A DNA stretch of 64,000 nucleotides from Papilionanthe hookeriana x Papilionanthe teres (taxonomy: Eukaryota > Streptophyta > Magnoliopsida > Asparagales > Orchidaceae), in assembly GCA_022702705.1 (NCBI GenBank), contig CM040428.1, positions 103,496,022 through 103,560,021 on the forward strand, read 5' to 3'. This document shows, piece after piece, positions 22,230 through 33,159 of the stretch. A program made the translations under genes and the position numbers. Positions within the stretch are counted from its first letter, which is position 1. Every line of letters begins with the position of its first letter. The notes beneath the pieces are model-generated. The model ran no database searches. It had not been told where the DNA came from and saw only the letters and a program-made list of their open reading frames with translations.

Positions 22230-23765
22230 CACCCCATACACACAAGTATACGTATTGCTCAAGTAATACAGAGCTCTAGTGGAGTCCTCGTTATCGATCC
22301 CACGAGGAAGGTTGTAACTTATCAAATTATAGCAAAGATTTGAAATCTAACACTAAATTCACAATGCAAATTCAAGTACTATTTAAGTTTCTAGTGCAAA
22401 TATAACTGAACTAAATTAACTACAATTACCTTCTAAACTTCTAAGCAAGACTAACTAGCACACACTAAGTTTTGTATTGAAAGTTTCAAATATGGAAAAG
22501 TAGATTTCCTCCTGCAATGTGTCTATGATGAGTTATTGATATAGATTGATAGTAATTTTTGTATTGTGCCAAATAAGAACATTTATATTCTTTACCATCG
22601 TCAAAATATCCCCTTTTCAATGTATGAAAATAATATTGGCAAATCCTAGACTTAGTCACCAAATCCAAGGTTAGGCTGGAAGGATATTGGCTCTCACTTC
22701 AGAGCTTTTACTTCCCTTCACCTGAAGGCTAACCCTAGCTTTAGTTACCAAACTTTAGGACTAAATTGAGGATTTCAGCCTGTCACACTAAAACCTTTAA
22801 TTCAACGCCCATCAAACCATATTTTCCTATTAATTTGCATTCAATTCCCATGAACTACACACTTCATTCATTGATGGACATTAAATGGATTATCCACTAT
22901 TATTGTAGAACACTTAGTCATTTCAGATTGGATGTTTCACAACAAATTTTAACAATTCAACTGGCCAGATCAAAAAGTAAATGAAATTCAACGTGAAAAA
23001 CCATCACAATTTCATAACATTTTTATGGCACATCAAATCTACATCAACACTTCACCACATCACATTGCAAGAAGAAATGCAAAGAAATCTACTTATAATT
23101 CATGAGGAAGAAACAATACAACATGAATTTTATATATAAAAGCACAGTCATACAAACCACAAAAGTAAATACAACTTATCTCACTTTCTTCACCAAGCAA
23201 TTATCTTGAAGTTTTTTTTAAATCTTTTTCTCTTTTCTTCAATACTCAATTCTCTTTAGAATAATAAGGAAGAAGAACTCTCACCTTCCTCCTCCTACCT
23301 CCTTAAAGAAGAATCTCTCACAAAACAACATTTAACACACACTCTCTACAAACCCAAACACACTCTCTTCACTTCTCTTCAACACCACCCCCTCAAAAGT
23401 GGCATCCATAACTGTCAAAAATAGTTTAGAAATAAATTTCCCAAGAGTTTCTTCACGCAACCCTTGAAAAAGTATCCAAATACATTGAATTTGAGTTCCA
23501 CCGACCGACATTGGGAACCGACGACACTGAGCTCCTTTTAATTATAATACTCTCTGGAATTGGGTGTCTGTGGCGCCAAAAAGAGTTTTTCTCTATTTTA
23601 CCTATTTTTGCTCCAAATTCGTTCTTTTTCGCTTTCTTTTGCTCTAATCACCTAAAATCATCATACCTGCAGCAAAACATGAAGAATATCTTTCTTTAAA
23701 GTGCAATATCACCAAAAATGAGTATAAATTATATATTAAAAACCTAACATATTTTTGGTGTATCA
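22230..23765 (-). mobile_element. LTR-D: Athila-like LTR upstream of Ath-C gag
   Basis: It reads as an LTR starting TGATACACC at 23,765 on the minus strand, ending with the CAAGTATACGTATTGCTCAA block near 22,245. The conserved core (22,560-22,830) includes CCTTCACCTGAAGG, a perfect hairpin. By position it could be the 5' LTR of Ath-C, but no primer site is visible between it and gag, and it differs strongly from the 3' LTR at 12.76-14.36 kb, so the pairing is unproven. GC content is low except near 23,560. Confidence 0.65.
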
Positions 23766-23899
23766 GATTTCCATTATCTCTTAACAGTCTCTGTTGATTG
23801 ATCCTGATTCTCTTTACTACCAAATGAAAACTTATAAAATTTATGTTTGTGTTAATCCAATTAAACTTATATTTGTATTTGATATAAAATATTCTTCTT
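23766..23899. other. 134-bp spacer between LTR-D and a primer site
   Basis: The side next to LTR-D vaguely resembles a decayed polypurine tract on the minus strand (AGGATCAATCAACAGAGACT). The other side reads as a leader after the primer site. It may be the collapsed internal region of an element. Confidence 0.35.
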
Positions 23900-23918
23900 T
23901 ACAACAACGCTAAAAACT
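23900..23918 (-). other. Primer binding site next to LTR-E
   Basis: Minus strand AAGTTTTTAGCGTTGTTG, same type as at 1129 and 60,449. It abuts the LTR end at 23,919. Confidence 0.7.
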
Positions 23919-25193
23919 TGATTCAAATATAAATTATAATACAACAGTAATATTTAATTTAGGGATTCTACACAAGTATACATTTCGTTATCAAATAATA
24001 TAGGAATTTCTTATTAAGCCCCGAAATATTGATCCCACGGGGGAAATTTTTGAAAATTTAAAAATAAAAAGGTTTTTAGATTGCAAATTCTATTTAGAAA
24101 AAGGCACTTAAACAATTTCAGATAACATAAAATTTGAAAATATGATTCTTTTTGGCATTTTCTTAAATTATGAAATAACGTAGACAATTTTCTAACTATA
24201 ACACGATTTTTGTAAGAATTGAAGTATAGATGAAAAAATCTTTTTCCTTATCATAAATAAGAATTAAGTAAAGGAATTCTATTGTAGAAGTAATCAAAAT
24301 GTGTTGTGCTAAATAAGAACAATTTTATTCTTTACCCTTATTAGCGATGCTATAAAGAACATTGACTAGTTTAAAAGTTGAATAGTTTTGAAGACGGGTC
24401 AAGTATGGAAGATAATAGCTCTCACTCTAAGGTTTCCTCCTTTCCCTCTACCTGGGGCTAACTCTCACATCAAAACCTAAAACAATAAACCAAATTAGAG
24501 GCTTTAGATTGTCACCCTAAAGTCTATAATTCTACACCCATCAAAGTACATTTCCCTATTCATTTGCACCAAATTATATGAATTACTTTCTCATCCATAC
24601 AATCGCTTGTGATTCCTACCTATTGTTGAGTAAGACAATACCTACTAGGATCTTACATGTTCTCACAAACAATGTTAACATCACGATTAGACAAATCAAT
24701 AAGTAAATAAAGTGCAAGGATTGAATCAACACAACTTCTTCTAACATTAAAGATCAATACTATGACAACTTTCATCCAACACTTAATTACTTTTCATTTT
24801 AAGGAAGAAGATAAAAAAGACTACTCATAATCTATGACGAAAACACAACCACAAATAGTTTTAAAAATAGAAACCATGTAGAAAACAAAAGCAGTATCAA
24901 TTAAAACCAAATGATGTACAAAGATAAAACTTATCTCAAGTTCCTCTCCACCAAACTCTTGAATTTCCTTTGAATCTCTTCCTTTCTCTTACAAGACTCT
25001 TGGACTAGTCACCCAACCCATTAGGGTTTAAATCTCTCAACATAATGGATTTTTACTTAGGAATCCTTACTCATCCTCTCTTTTACTAAAAAGGAAAAAA
25101 GTGTGAAGAAACCCTAAGTAAGAATCCTACAACTTCTTACTTAAACTACTCTCAACAAATAATGGATTTTTTATCTGACTAATTTATTAAACA
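23919..25193 (-). mobile_element. LTR-E: Athila-like LTR
   Basis: Begins TGATTC (plus, low end) after the primer site and contains the ACAAGTATACATTTCGTTAT block, the shared core at 24,300-24,560 (GTGCTAAATAAGAAC, CTCACTCTAAGG, CCCTATTCATTTGCACC) and ends near ..TTAAACA at 25,193, where Ath-F RNase H sequence begins. It is about 1.27 kb, shorter than the others. Its partner LTR was not found. Confidence 0.65.
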
Positions 25194-25519
25194 GAAAATT
25201 AATCACCGCACCTATTACTATTTCACCTGATTGTGAATAACCATTTGAATTATTGTGTGATGCGAGTGATTATGCTATTTGAGCTATTTTAGGACAAAAA
25301 TATTCTACGATTTTTAAAGTTATATAATTTGCTAATAAAACTTTTAATGAAGCTCAGATTAATTATACAGCTTCTGAGAAGGAATTATCGGCAGTATATT
25401 CTTTTAATAAATTTATACTATCCTAATTGAAATAAAATGTATAATTTATACTGATCATTCTAAGATTAAATATCTTATGCATTAAAAGGATGCTAAACCA
25501 AGACTTTTAGATGGGTCTG
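25194..25519 (+). pseudogene. Ath-F RNase H, left half
   Basis: Plus-strand Ty3/gypsy RNase H: KLITAPITISPDCE, PFELLCDASDYAI, AILGQKYSTIFKVI, KTFNEAQINYTASEKELSAV, YTDHSKIKYLMH, then DAKPRLLDG. In-frame stops replace several residues. The family continues with RW(V/I)LLMQEF; that continuation is found at 35,023, so the gene is interrupted by insert X. The 5' side is cut by LTR-E. Confidence 0.85.
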
Positions 25520-25677
25520 TCGGCTATATTTTTGTTTTGAATAAAATTTTTAATTTTTGTTTAATGTATATAATGTAATGTATTTTTTATTTTCAAAATG
25601 GTAATCTTTAATTTAAAAAATAACGATATCGGATATATCTCATATATCTAACAGTTTAAACAGCTGAGCACAATACC

Positions 25678-25718
25678 ACAAGTGATATATCAACCTAAAA
25701 GATAAGTGTATCACTTGT
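25678..25718. repeat. Inverted repeat, 10-bp arms
   Basis: ACAAGTGATA (25,678-25,687) and TATCACTTGT (25,709-25,718) are perfect inverted copies with a 21-bp spacer. Outer sequences GTTTAAACAG and CTGTCTAAAC extend the symmetry imperfectly. Confidence 0.85.
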
Positions 25719-27036
25719 TAGTAGTCTTAACTGTCTAAACTTCAAAGTTTATGACTTTATTTTAGTCAACAAATTTTATAGCTGACAAATTCCCCTATCT
25801 AATACACAGATAAGATAAGGTTTAGATTAATTTGGGTTCTTAATTCTCCATAGCGACAAACTTTATAGTTAATTACATCTTAGGCAACTAAAGTCACCAA
25901 AGAAAACTCTCGATAAAGATCATGGGTTTCGTCTTCAAGAAAATCAACGTTTAGGTTTCCATGGTTGCTTATAGGAAAAGCAAATGAGAATGACTCAATT
26001 TGGAACAATTATTTTCAGAATCCAAAGGAATGAAAAGTATGAGACGTCGAAGATACTGAAGAAGCTTCAGTGACATCTCAAACTAACCTATGATTGGGTT
26101 TTACATCTTTGAAAGTGAAGTTATATTTGATGTTTCATTCGTGTAAATTATTTAGATAATTGGGACTTACATCTACACGTCATATGTAAATGGTCCGAGA
26201 AGATATAAGGATTTATGTCGTACCAAACGACAACCTCGAAATCTTAAAAAAAGTTTAGGACTTATATACAATCGTATAAAGTCCTAAAAGATAGTGTAAG
26301 AATGTACGTCGTACCGACAAACAACATTGACATCTTGTGGGTGTATGTTATTTAAATCTATGGAATTCTAGTTAAAGCTCCTCCTCCTTTCTATTGTTGT
26401 CTCGACCGCTGCCCAGAGATGATTTGTCACTTGACCGCGTCGTCATCTTGTCCCGAGAAAGAAAAAAGAGGAATGAGAATATATGTTATTATAAATTTAT
26501 TGGAATATGACTTAGTTTTAAAAAAAAAGCTTTATTATTGAATTTTAAAAAGTATTGAAATTAAAAATGTAGGTTGGCTACGTGTTATAAGGATCCAATC
26601 CTAAACATGTGTTCTACATTTATTATTCTAAGGATAATGTAATACATGACCGAAGAGTAAAAACTAAAAGCATGAATACAAGTAAGTATGTACAGTAAAG
26701 AAAGTAAGGAACTGTGCAGTAAAGTAAAAAAGATCAAAACATAACTGGTTTTTTCCATTAATGTTAAAAAACAAATAACAATTACAAGTGTTTATACACT
26801 AACAAATAAATTTAAATATAAACGAATAAGTGGTAAGCATATAAAAATCAAAGTGGAAAAATAAGAATTTAATTTGGGGATAGGCTCTGTATATAGACTT
26901 CGTATTTTATCATAATTCCACAGGCAACCCAAAGTATTGAAGTCTTTATATCAATATCAATTAAAAGTCACTAGCAAATCATCCCAGAGTTAGGCAGTTC
27001 TAATCCCTACCACTTAATAGAGGAGTGAATTAAAAC
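25719..27036. other. Part of insert X, no gene recognised
   Basis: Non-coding. GTCGTACCAAACGACAACCT near 26,218 resembles GTCGTATCAAACGACTAC of the 250-bp repeats at 6.7-7.4 kb, and a related phrase recurs near 26,308. A GC-richer patch at 26,370-26,460 is unassigned. Confidence 0.35.
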
Positions 27037-27530
27037 GTAGTATCTAAATGTAGTATCTGAACTCATAAAAGTGTAATATCTGATATGTAGTAGCATATAT
27101 ATCTGTATGTATGTAGTATCTGTATGTAGTATCTGAACTCTTAAAAGTGTAATATCTGAACTTTCACAAGTATACTATCTGTATATAGTATCTGAACTCT
27201 TAAAAATGTAATATCTGGTATGTAGTATCTTAACTCTTAAAAGTGTAATATCTGATGTGTAGTATCTGTTGTAGTATCTGAACTCTTAAAAGTGTAATAT
27301 CTGATGTGTAGTTTATGTTGTATGATCTGAACTTTTAAAAGCGTAATATCTGATGTGTAGTATCTCTATGTAATATCCGAACTCTTAAAAGTGTAATATC
27401 TGACGTGGTTTCTGTTGTTGTACGGGTGTAGTTTCTGTTGTTGTGCAAGTGTAGTATTTGTAACTGCACCAATGTAATATTTGTTATTATAGTATTTGTT
27501 AACATAGTATCTGTTAATGGTTCATGAATT
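27037..27530. repeat. Degenerate tandem repeat, about 35-45 bp unit
   Basis: Many copies of GTAGTATCTGAACTCTTAAA and AGTGTAATATCTGATGTG in alternation, decaying towards 27,530 into GTAGTTTCTGTTGTTG and GTATCTGTTA forms. Unit length varies. Non-coding. Confidence 0.85.
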
Positions 27531-27691
27531 TCTTAAGGGTAGGGATAGAACTACCTACTCAAATGATAAAATGAGCATATATAATTGATTGTTGATTTAG
27601 TTTCAGCTATAAAAGCATAAATATAAAATTTTGTGCATCATCGCCTTTACCTCGAATTTTTCAACTTTTAAGCCACTTTAATATTCCATAT

Positions 27692-27705
27692 GCATTCCAA
27701 AATTG
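27692..27705 (+). repeat. RTE target-site duplication, left copy
   Basis: GCATTCCAAAATTG here is identical to 31,080-31,093. The two copies flank the RTE LINE exactly. Confidence 0.85.
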
Positions 27706-28006
27706 AACACTGCTGTTGCCGATCCCAAGCCCGGATGTGAAAAGTGGAGGGTTGTGTTAGGTATACAAAAGCCAGAATAAAACTTGTCAAAAAAAATTTC
27801 ATGACATGAATCCTTTTGATCATTGTGTAAGTGCTAGGTCGTCCCCTGGAAGCGACGCGCTGTATGGCCTGAATACAGTGGAAAGTGTGCAGCGGCCGCT
27901 ACACGGCGCCGGGTGTAGTGTCAAGAGTAAGGGTTCCCACATTACGGACGTGATGCGGGAAAGAAGTTAGTCACGATACTCTAGTATTAAGATAGGATCT
28001 TGGAAT

Positions 28007-28714
28007 ATAGGTACTCTCAATGGTAAATTAATGGAATTGGTTGATATTATGATTCATAAAAAGATAAATATCTTATGTATTCAAGAAACTAAATGGGTTG
28101 GAGAAAAAGTTAAGGTAATTGATAGCTTAGGTTTTAAACTATTGTATTTTGGGAAGAGTCGTACTAGAAATGGTGTTGGTGTAGTTATAGATAAGAGTTT
28201 GAAAGATAATGTTGTTAAAATTAATAGAGTTGGAGATAGAATTATAGCACTTAAGATTATTATTGATACTAAGATTTTTAATATTACAAGTCTTTATGCT
28301 TCCTCAAGTTAGTTTAGATATGGGCTACTAAAGTTAAATTCTAGAATGATTTAGAAGACTTAATACACTCGATACTCTCGAAGAAAAAATTTTTATTGGA
28401 GGAGATTTAAATGGACATGCTCGAGTAGAGTGGTAGAAGATTTCGAAATATTCATCGTGGCTATGGTTATAGAGCGATTAATGAAGAATGTAGAATCATT
28501 TTAGATTTTACTGAGTAGTATGATATGATTATTACTAATACTTTATTCATGAAAAGAGATGAGCATCTTATTACTTATAAGAATGGATCTAATAAAACAC
28601 AAATTGATTATTTTCTTATGAGAAGAATAAATTGTCGAGATTGTAAGGATTGTAAGGTCATTCAAAGTGAGGAATTAAGTACCCAACATCGATTATTAGT
28701 CCTAGATTTTTAAG
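28007..28714 (+). pseudogene. RTE endonuclease domain
   Basis: Endonuclease/exonuclease/phosphatase fold that nicks the target. Motifs: LGIGTLNG-like start (near 28,010), MELVDIM, CIQETKWVGEK (catalytic Glu), RNGVGVVIDK, DRIIALKI, ITSLYAS, GGDLNGH (near 28,400), TYKNGSNKTQIDYFLMRR and STQHRLLVLDF, the terminal His-containing motif. Frames change at about 28,310 and 28,430. Most catalytic residues remain but the reading frame does not. Confidence 0.85.
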
Positions 28715-29115
28715 ATAAAGAGTTGTAAAATAAAGAATTCTAGGATTCTACATCGTAGAATCATATGGGGGCACATAAAAGACACAAATAAAATTATTTT
28801 TATGAGTAAAATTCAAGATTTAAATATTTGAGATGTCCATGAAGACGCAAATGCTATGTGGGGAAAATTAACTAATACTATTAAACAAATGAAGAATTAA
28901 GTACCCAACATCGATTATTAGTTCTAGATTTTAAGATAAAGAGTTGTAAAATAAAGAATTCTAGGATTCTACATCATAGAATCAGATGGGGGCACATAAA
29001 AGACACAAATAAAATTATTTTTATGAGTAAAATTCAAGATTTAAATATTCGAGATGTCCATGAAGACACAAATGCTATGTGGGAAAAATTAACTAATACT
29101 ATTAAACATGTGGCT
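28672..29115 (+). repeat. 222-bp tandem duplication inside the RTE
   Basis: GAATTAAGTACCCAACATCG starts at 28,672 and again at 28,894. The two copies match over nearly the whole 222 bp, differing by scattered substitutions and one T. The length equals 74 codons. It covers the end of the endonuclease and the following linker. Confidence 0.9.
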
Positions 29116-31030
29116 AAAAATGTACTTGGAGAATCAAAGAAAAAGTTTCATAAATAAAAATAGTTGGTGGTGGAATAATAATGTGCAAGAAAAGATAAAA
29201 TATAAGAAGTTATGTTATAAAAATTAGTTTAAATGTAAAAGCGTAAAGAGCTGAGAAAAATATAAAACGACCCACAGGAAGTCTAATAGAATAATCTGTG
29301 ACGCTAAAAATTCTGCTTTTAGCGATCTTTATAAGATGTTAGATACTAAGGACGGTGAAAAATATATGTATAAACTAGCCAAACAAAGAAAAAATAAAAG
29401 TAAAGATTTAACTAAATAAAGTGTATTAAAGATAAAAATCAAAAAGTGCTTTTCTTAGAAAAGATATTCAACGATAAAGTGAGTGAGTTATTTTGATAAA
29501 CTTTTTAATGAAGATGTCGAAAGTACGATCAACCTTAGTGATCTTAATATTATTAATAATAATAAAACTTTTCATTTTTATCGTCGCATTAAGTAAAAGA
29601 AGTTTCGATGACGCTTTAAAGAAAACCAAGGGTAGAAAGTCTGTAGGACCCGATGATATCCCTATTGAAGTGTGAAAATGTTTAGGTGATTTGGGAGTTT
29701 CTTGACTTACTAAACTTTTTAATATTATTTTAAAAACTAAAAAGATGCCTGATTAGAGGAAGAGCATTTTGGTCACCATTTTTAAGAATAAAGGAGATGC
29801 ACAAGAGTGCAAATTATAGAGGAATTAAATTGATGTGTCATGCTTTAAAATTATGGGAGAGGGTAATTAAATATAGATTAAGACGTATTACAAAGGTTTC
29901 TCATAATTAATTTGGATTTATGTCGGGCAGGTCTACTATGGAAGCTATACATTTATTGAGAGGTTTGATGGAGAAGTACAGAGATAATAAGGAGGATCTA
30001 CATTTGATTTTTATTGATTTAGAAAAAGCTTACGATAAGGTTCCAGAGATGTTCTTTGAAGAGTCCTTGAGAAGAAAGGTGTTGATATGACTTATATTGA
30101 AGTCATTAAAGATATGTATGCTAGAGCTGTTACATATGTTCGAACTGGAGGATTGACCAATTATTTTACTATTTCTGTTGGCTTACATCAACATTCAGCT
30201 TTAAGCCCATATCTTTTTGCTTTATTTATCGATGGTCTTACTGGGCATTTACAAGATGATGTACCTTGGTGTATGCTTTTTGCTGATGATATCCTCCTCG
30301 TGGATAAAATGATAGAAAAAGCCTAGGAAAAACTTGAATTATGGAGGTCTACATTGGAGTCTAAAGATCTTCATTTGAGTAGAACTAAAACTGAATACAT
30401 GGAATGTAATTTTAGTAATAGTGGGCCTAGTGACAGAAGTGTAACTTTGAGTGATCAAATTATTAAAAGTTGTGAACGATTTAGATATCTCGGGTCCATT
30501 GTTCAAAGCGATGGTGATATAAATGGGGATGTTAATAGTAGAATTCAAGTTGGTTGGTTTAAGTGGAGGAATGCGTCCGACTTATTGTGTGATAAAAAAG
30601 TACCGCTTAGACTGAAAGGAAAATTTTATAAGATGGTGGTGAGACCTGCAATGCTCTATGGTGTTGAATGTTGGCCTTTAAAAGAGAAACATAATGTTAA
30701 GTGTTGCGCAGATGAGAATGATTAGGTGGATGAGTGGCTTTACTCTTAGAAACAAAATGCTAAATGAATATATCCGTAATAGGGTTGGTGTTGCACCAGT
30801 GACGGATAAAATTAGAGAGAGTCGCCTTAGATGGTTCGATCACATTAAACGTCGACCACGTGATGATCCGATTAAGAGAGTAGATGTTTTAGATACAAGT
30901 TATGTTATGAAAGGCAGAGGTAGACCTAGGAAAACTTGGGCTTATTGCATAAAAATGATCTTAATTTATTAGAATTAAACGAAAATTTGACACTAAATAG
31001 GACACAATGGAGAAAGGATTCATGTAGCCG
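29116..31030 (+). pseudogene. RTE reverse transcriptase and C-terminal region
   Basis: RT blocks in order: ALKKTKGRKSVGPDDIPIEV (29,610-29,675), NYRGIKLMCHALKLWERV (near 29,815), QFGFMSGRSTMEAIHLLRG, LHLIFIDLEKAYDKVP, GLHQHSALSPYLFALFID (near 30,190), LFADDILLVDK (catalytic FADD, near 30,280), RTKTEYMECNF, FRYLGSIVQ and RPAMLYGVECWPLK. The last part has VDEWLYS and RPRKTWAY-type residues. Stops at several TAG/TGA positions and one frameshift after YDKVP. Confidence 0.9.
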
Positions 31031-31079
31031 ACCCACTTAGTGGGATTAAGTCTTTGTTTTTGTTGTTGTTGTTGCTGCA

Positions 31080-31093
31080 GCATTCCAAAATTG
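31080..31093 (+). repeat. RTE target-site duplication, right copy
   Basis: GCATTCCAAAATTG, identical to 27,692-27,705. Confidence 0.85.
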
Positions 31094-31475
31094 CATAAAA
31101 TCAACCTATATAATTTCAGATTTCGCATAAGCCCAAACCGGATAGTTTCAGATTCTGCATAAAGCCAAACCGTAAAACTTCAAGTTTTGCATAAAGTCAA
31201 ACCGTAAAGTTTCAGATTTTGCATAAAGCCAAACTGAATAGTTTCAGGTTTTGCATGAAGCCAAACCGTAAAATTTCAGATTTTGCTAAAAGCCAAACCG
31301 TAAAACATCAGGTTTTGCAGAAAATCAAACCATAAAATTTCAGATTTCACATGTCCAAACCGTAAAACTTCAGGTTTTCAATAAAGCCAAACCGTAAATC
31401 TTCAGGTTTTGCAGAAAATCAAACCATAAAATTTCCACATATGTCCAAACCGTAAAACTTCAGGTTTTGCATAAT
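31093..31475. repeat. 32-bp tandem repeat, about 12 copies
   Basis: GCATAAAGCCAAACCGTAAA followed by ACTTCAGGTTTT. Units start at 31,093, 31,125, 31,157 and 31,189 at an exact 32-bp spacing and drift in length towards 31,475. Two sub-types (CAGGTTTT and CAGATTTT) tend to alternate. Confidence 0.9.
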
Positions 31476-31603
31476 AATAACTTTAAATTTTGAGATCAGT
31501 ACGAGGACTTGCATAATTTCAATGAAGGTATTTACATATACACCAACAAATTCATAGAAATTTTGAAGAAAAAAAATTGAAAAATAGGTGCTAGAAATGT
31601 AAA

Positions 31604-32594
31604 TTTAAGGGAATCAGGTGTTTAATATGTAAATCACCCAGAAATTGAATGATATGAATGTAAATATTATGTTTAGGTGTTAAATATGTAATGACACAAA
31701 AATTGAGTGGTATGTATGTAAATCTTCTCAACGTTTGAAATATATAAGATCAGAATTCATTTCTTAATTTATTTTATCAACAAAATGGATTCCAAAGCTA
31801 AATCTAGGCTGCAACTCATGAATACCTTCTCAAGATACAGGTAACAATTCAATTATGTATAAAAATAAGAAAAGCACTAATCTGGTGTCCATTAAATCTA
31901 ATTCAAACTCATTCCATTGAAATCTTCTATATGAGTGGTAAAAAAAGTTTTGAGGATAAGGATCACCCATAATAATTATGTATAACATGTCATTCATGCT
32001 CAAGCACCGCAATTAAACAATAATGACAGATTTATATACTTACCACTCAGATTTTATATATTTACATATTTAACCTCCAAAATTCGAAATACATATACAT
32101 ATCATTTCTGCTAAATCAAATTCTCAATAGCTCAATTTTGTAGCACAAATAAAATCACTTGATTGTTGATGCATATGAATGTCAATGTTTCAAGGGGTAC
32201 ATATGTAAAGAATTGAAACTAAAAAGTCAAATAATAATATAAAAGAATTAAGTGGTATGTAAGTTTTGTTCAAAAGATAATATCACGAAGCCTGGCATAT
32301 TCACATACCTGCGTCCATAAAAAGAATCATACACCCTGAAAAATTTAAACCTGAATTCCTACAAGAAATAGCCATCATTGTGATATGAGAAACATCAAGA
32401 GAATGAATAGAATTTGTAGGAAAAGCTTTCTTTTGTTACTTGTAACTGCAACCAAGCAACCATCCCTTTTATCTGTAAATAAACAGCCTCCAAGGCTTAA
32501 GGTCAGGTGGTGACTTGAAAGAAACCAAATATGGGCTGATTTACATACATGCCACTCAATTCTTAAATACTTACATATCTAACACCTAAAATTT
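31604..32594. repeat. Dispersed 57-bp mini-repeat in both orientations
   Basis: The unit TTAGGTGTTAAATATGTAA..AAATTGAGTGGTATGTATGT is direct at 31,604-31,665 and 31,668-31,724, inverted at about 32,036-32,094 and 32,536-32,594, and partial direct near 32,240. The pair 31,668/32,536 can fold into a long imperfect stem. Otherwise AT-rich, with no gene. Confidence 0.75.
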
Positions 32595-33159
32595 CAGTTT
32601 TGTCTTTTTTTTTTCTTTTAGAAATGTCAAGCTCGATTACAACCATTCAATTCTCTTGTATTCAACTATTCAACAACCAAATCTTATCAACCTTTTTTTT
32701 ATATCAAAAAGATAATCAGTATATGGACTCTTGAGATAGAGAAATTGAAGTTCAGAGTATCAAATATGTAAAACCTATAGTAATTGGATACAACATGTGT
32801 AAATCATCCCATATATATGCAACAAACCTATAACATGACGTCAAATAATTCATTTAAATTTGTTTCACACTTGATACAGATACCATCATACATAGGCCTG
32901 CATAAATATAAAGAAGTCAAGTAAGTCTATGCTATTAGATCTCACTTCCCTTATGCAAGGTTTACGTGTTCCTATAATAATCATATGAAGTGCAAGCATC
33001 CTTCCAAGAAACTAACACAAGATATACTACTAAATCCTTCAATTGAATCAGTGAATAATCTTCCTTTATATGAACCAAAAGAAGAGCAAGATTTAAAAAT
33101 CTGTAGAATTTAAAAAATGTCAATTTTGCTGTTTCTAGGATTTAAGTTAAATCCTGCTC
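32595..33159. other. AT-rich part of insert X, nothing recognised
   Basis: No conserved protein or repeat seen. One poly-T run (32,690-32,700). Confidence 0.4.

Larger units (their letters stand above)
27706..31079 (+). mobile_element. RTE-type LINE, full length but inactive
   Basis: Non-LTR element bounded by a 14-bp target duplication. It has a GC-rich 5' region (27,706-28,000, with CGATCCCAAGCCCGGATG near the start), an endonuclease, a reverse transcriptase of the plant RTE type and the diagnostic end: TAGCCGACCCACTTAGTGGG, then a (TTG)n run to 31,079. The coding part is one polyprotein broken by stops and frameshifts. The full length suggests complete reverse transcription at insertion. 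Confidence 0.9.

Noticed and set aside
12758..23765. Pairing 12,758-14,363 with 22,230-23,765 as the two LTRs of Ath-C
   Set aside because: Clearly related, but too diverged by eye, with different ends (TGGTATACC against TGATACACC) and no matching target duplication.
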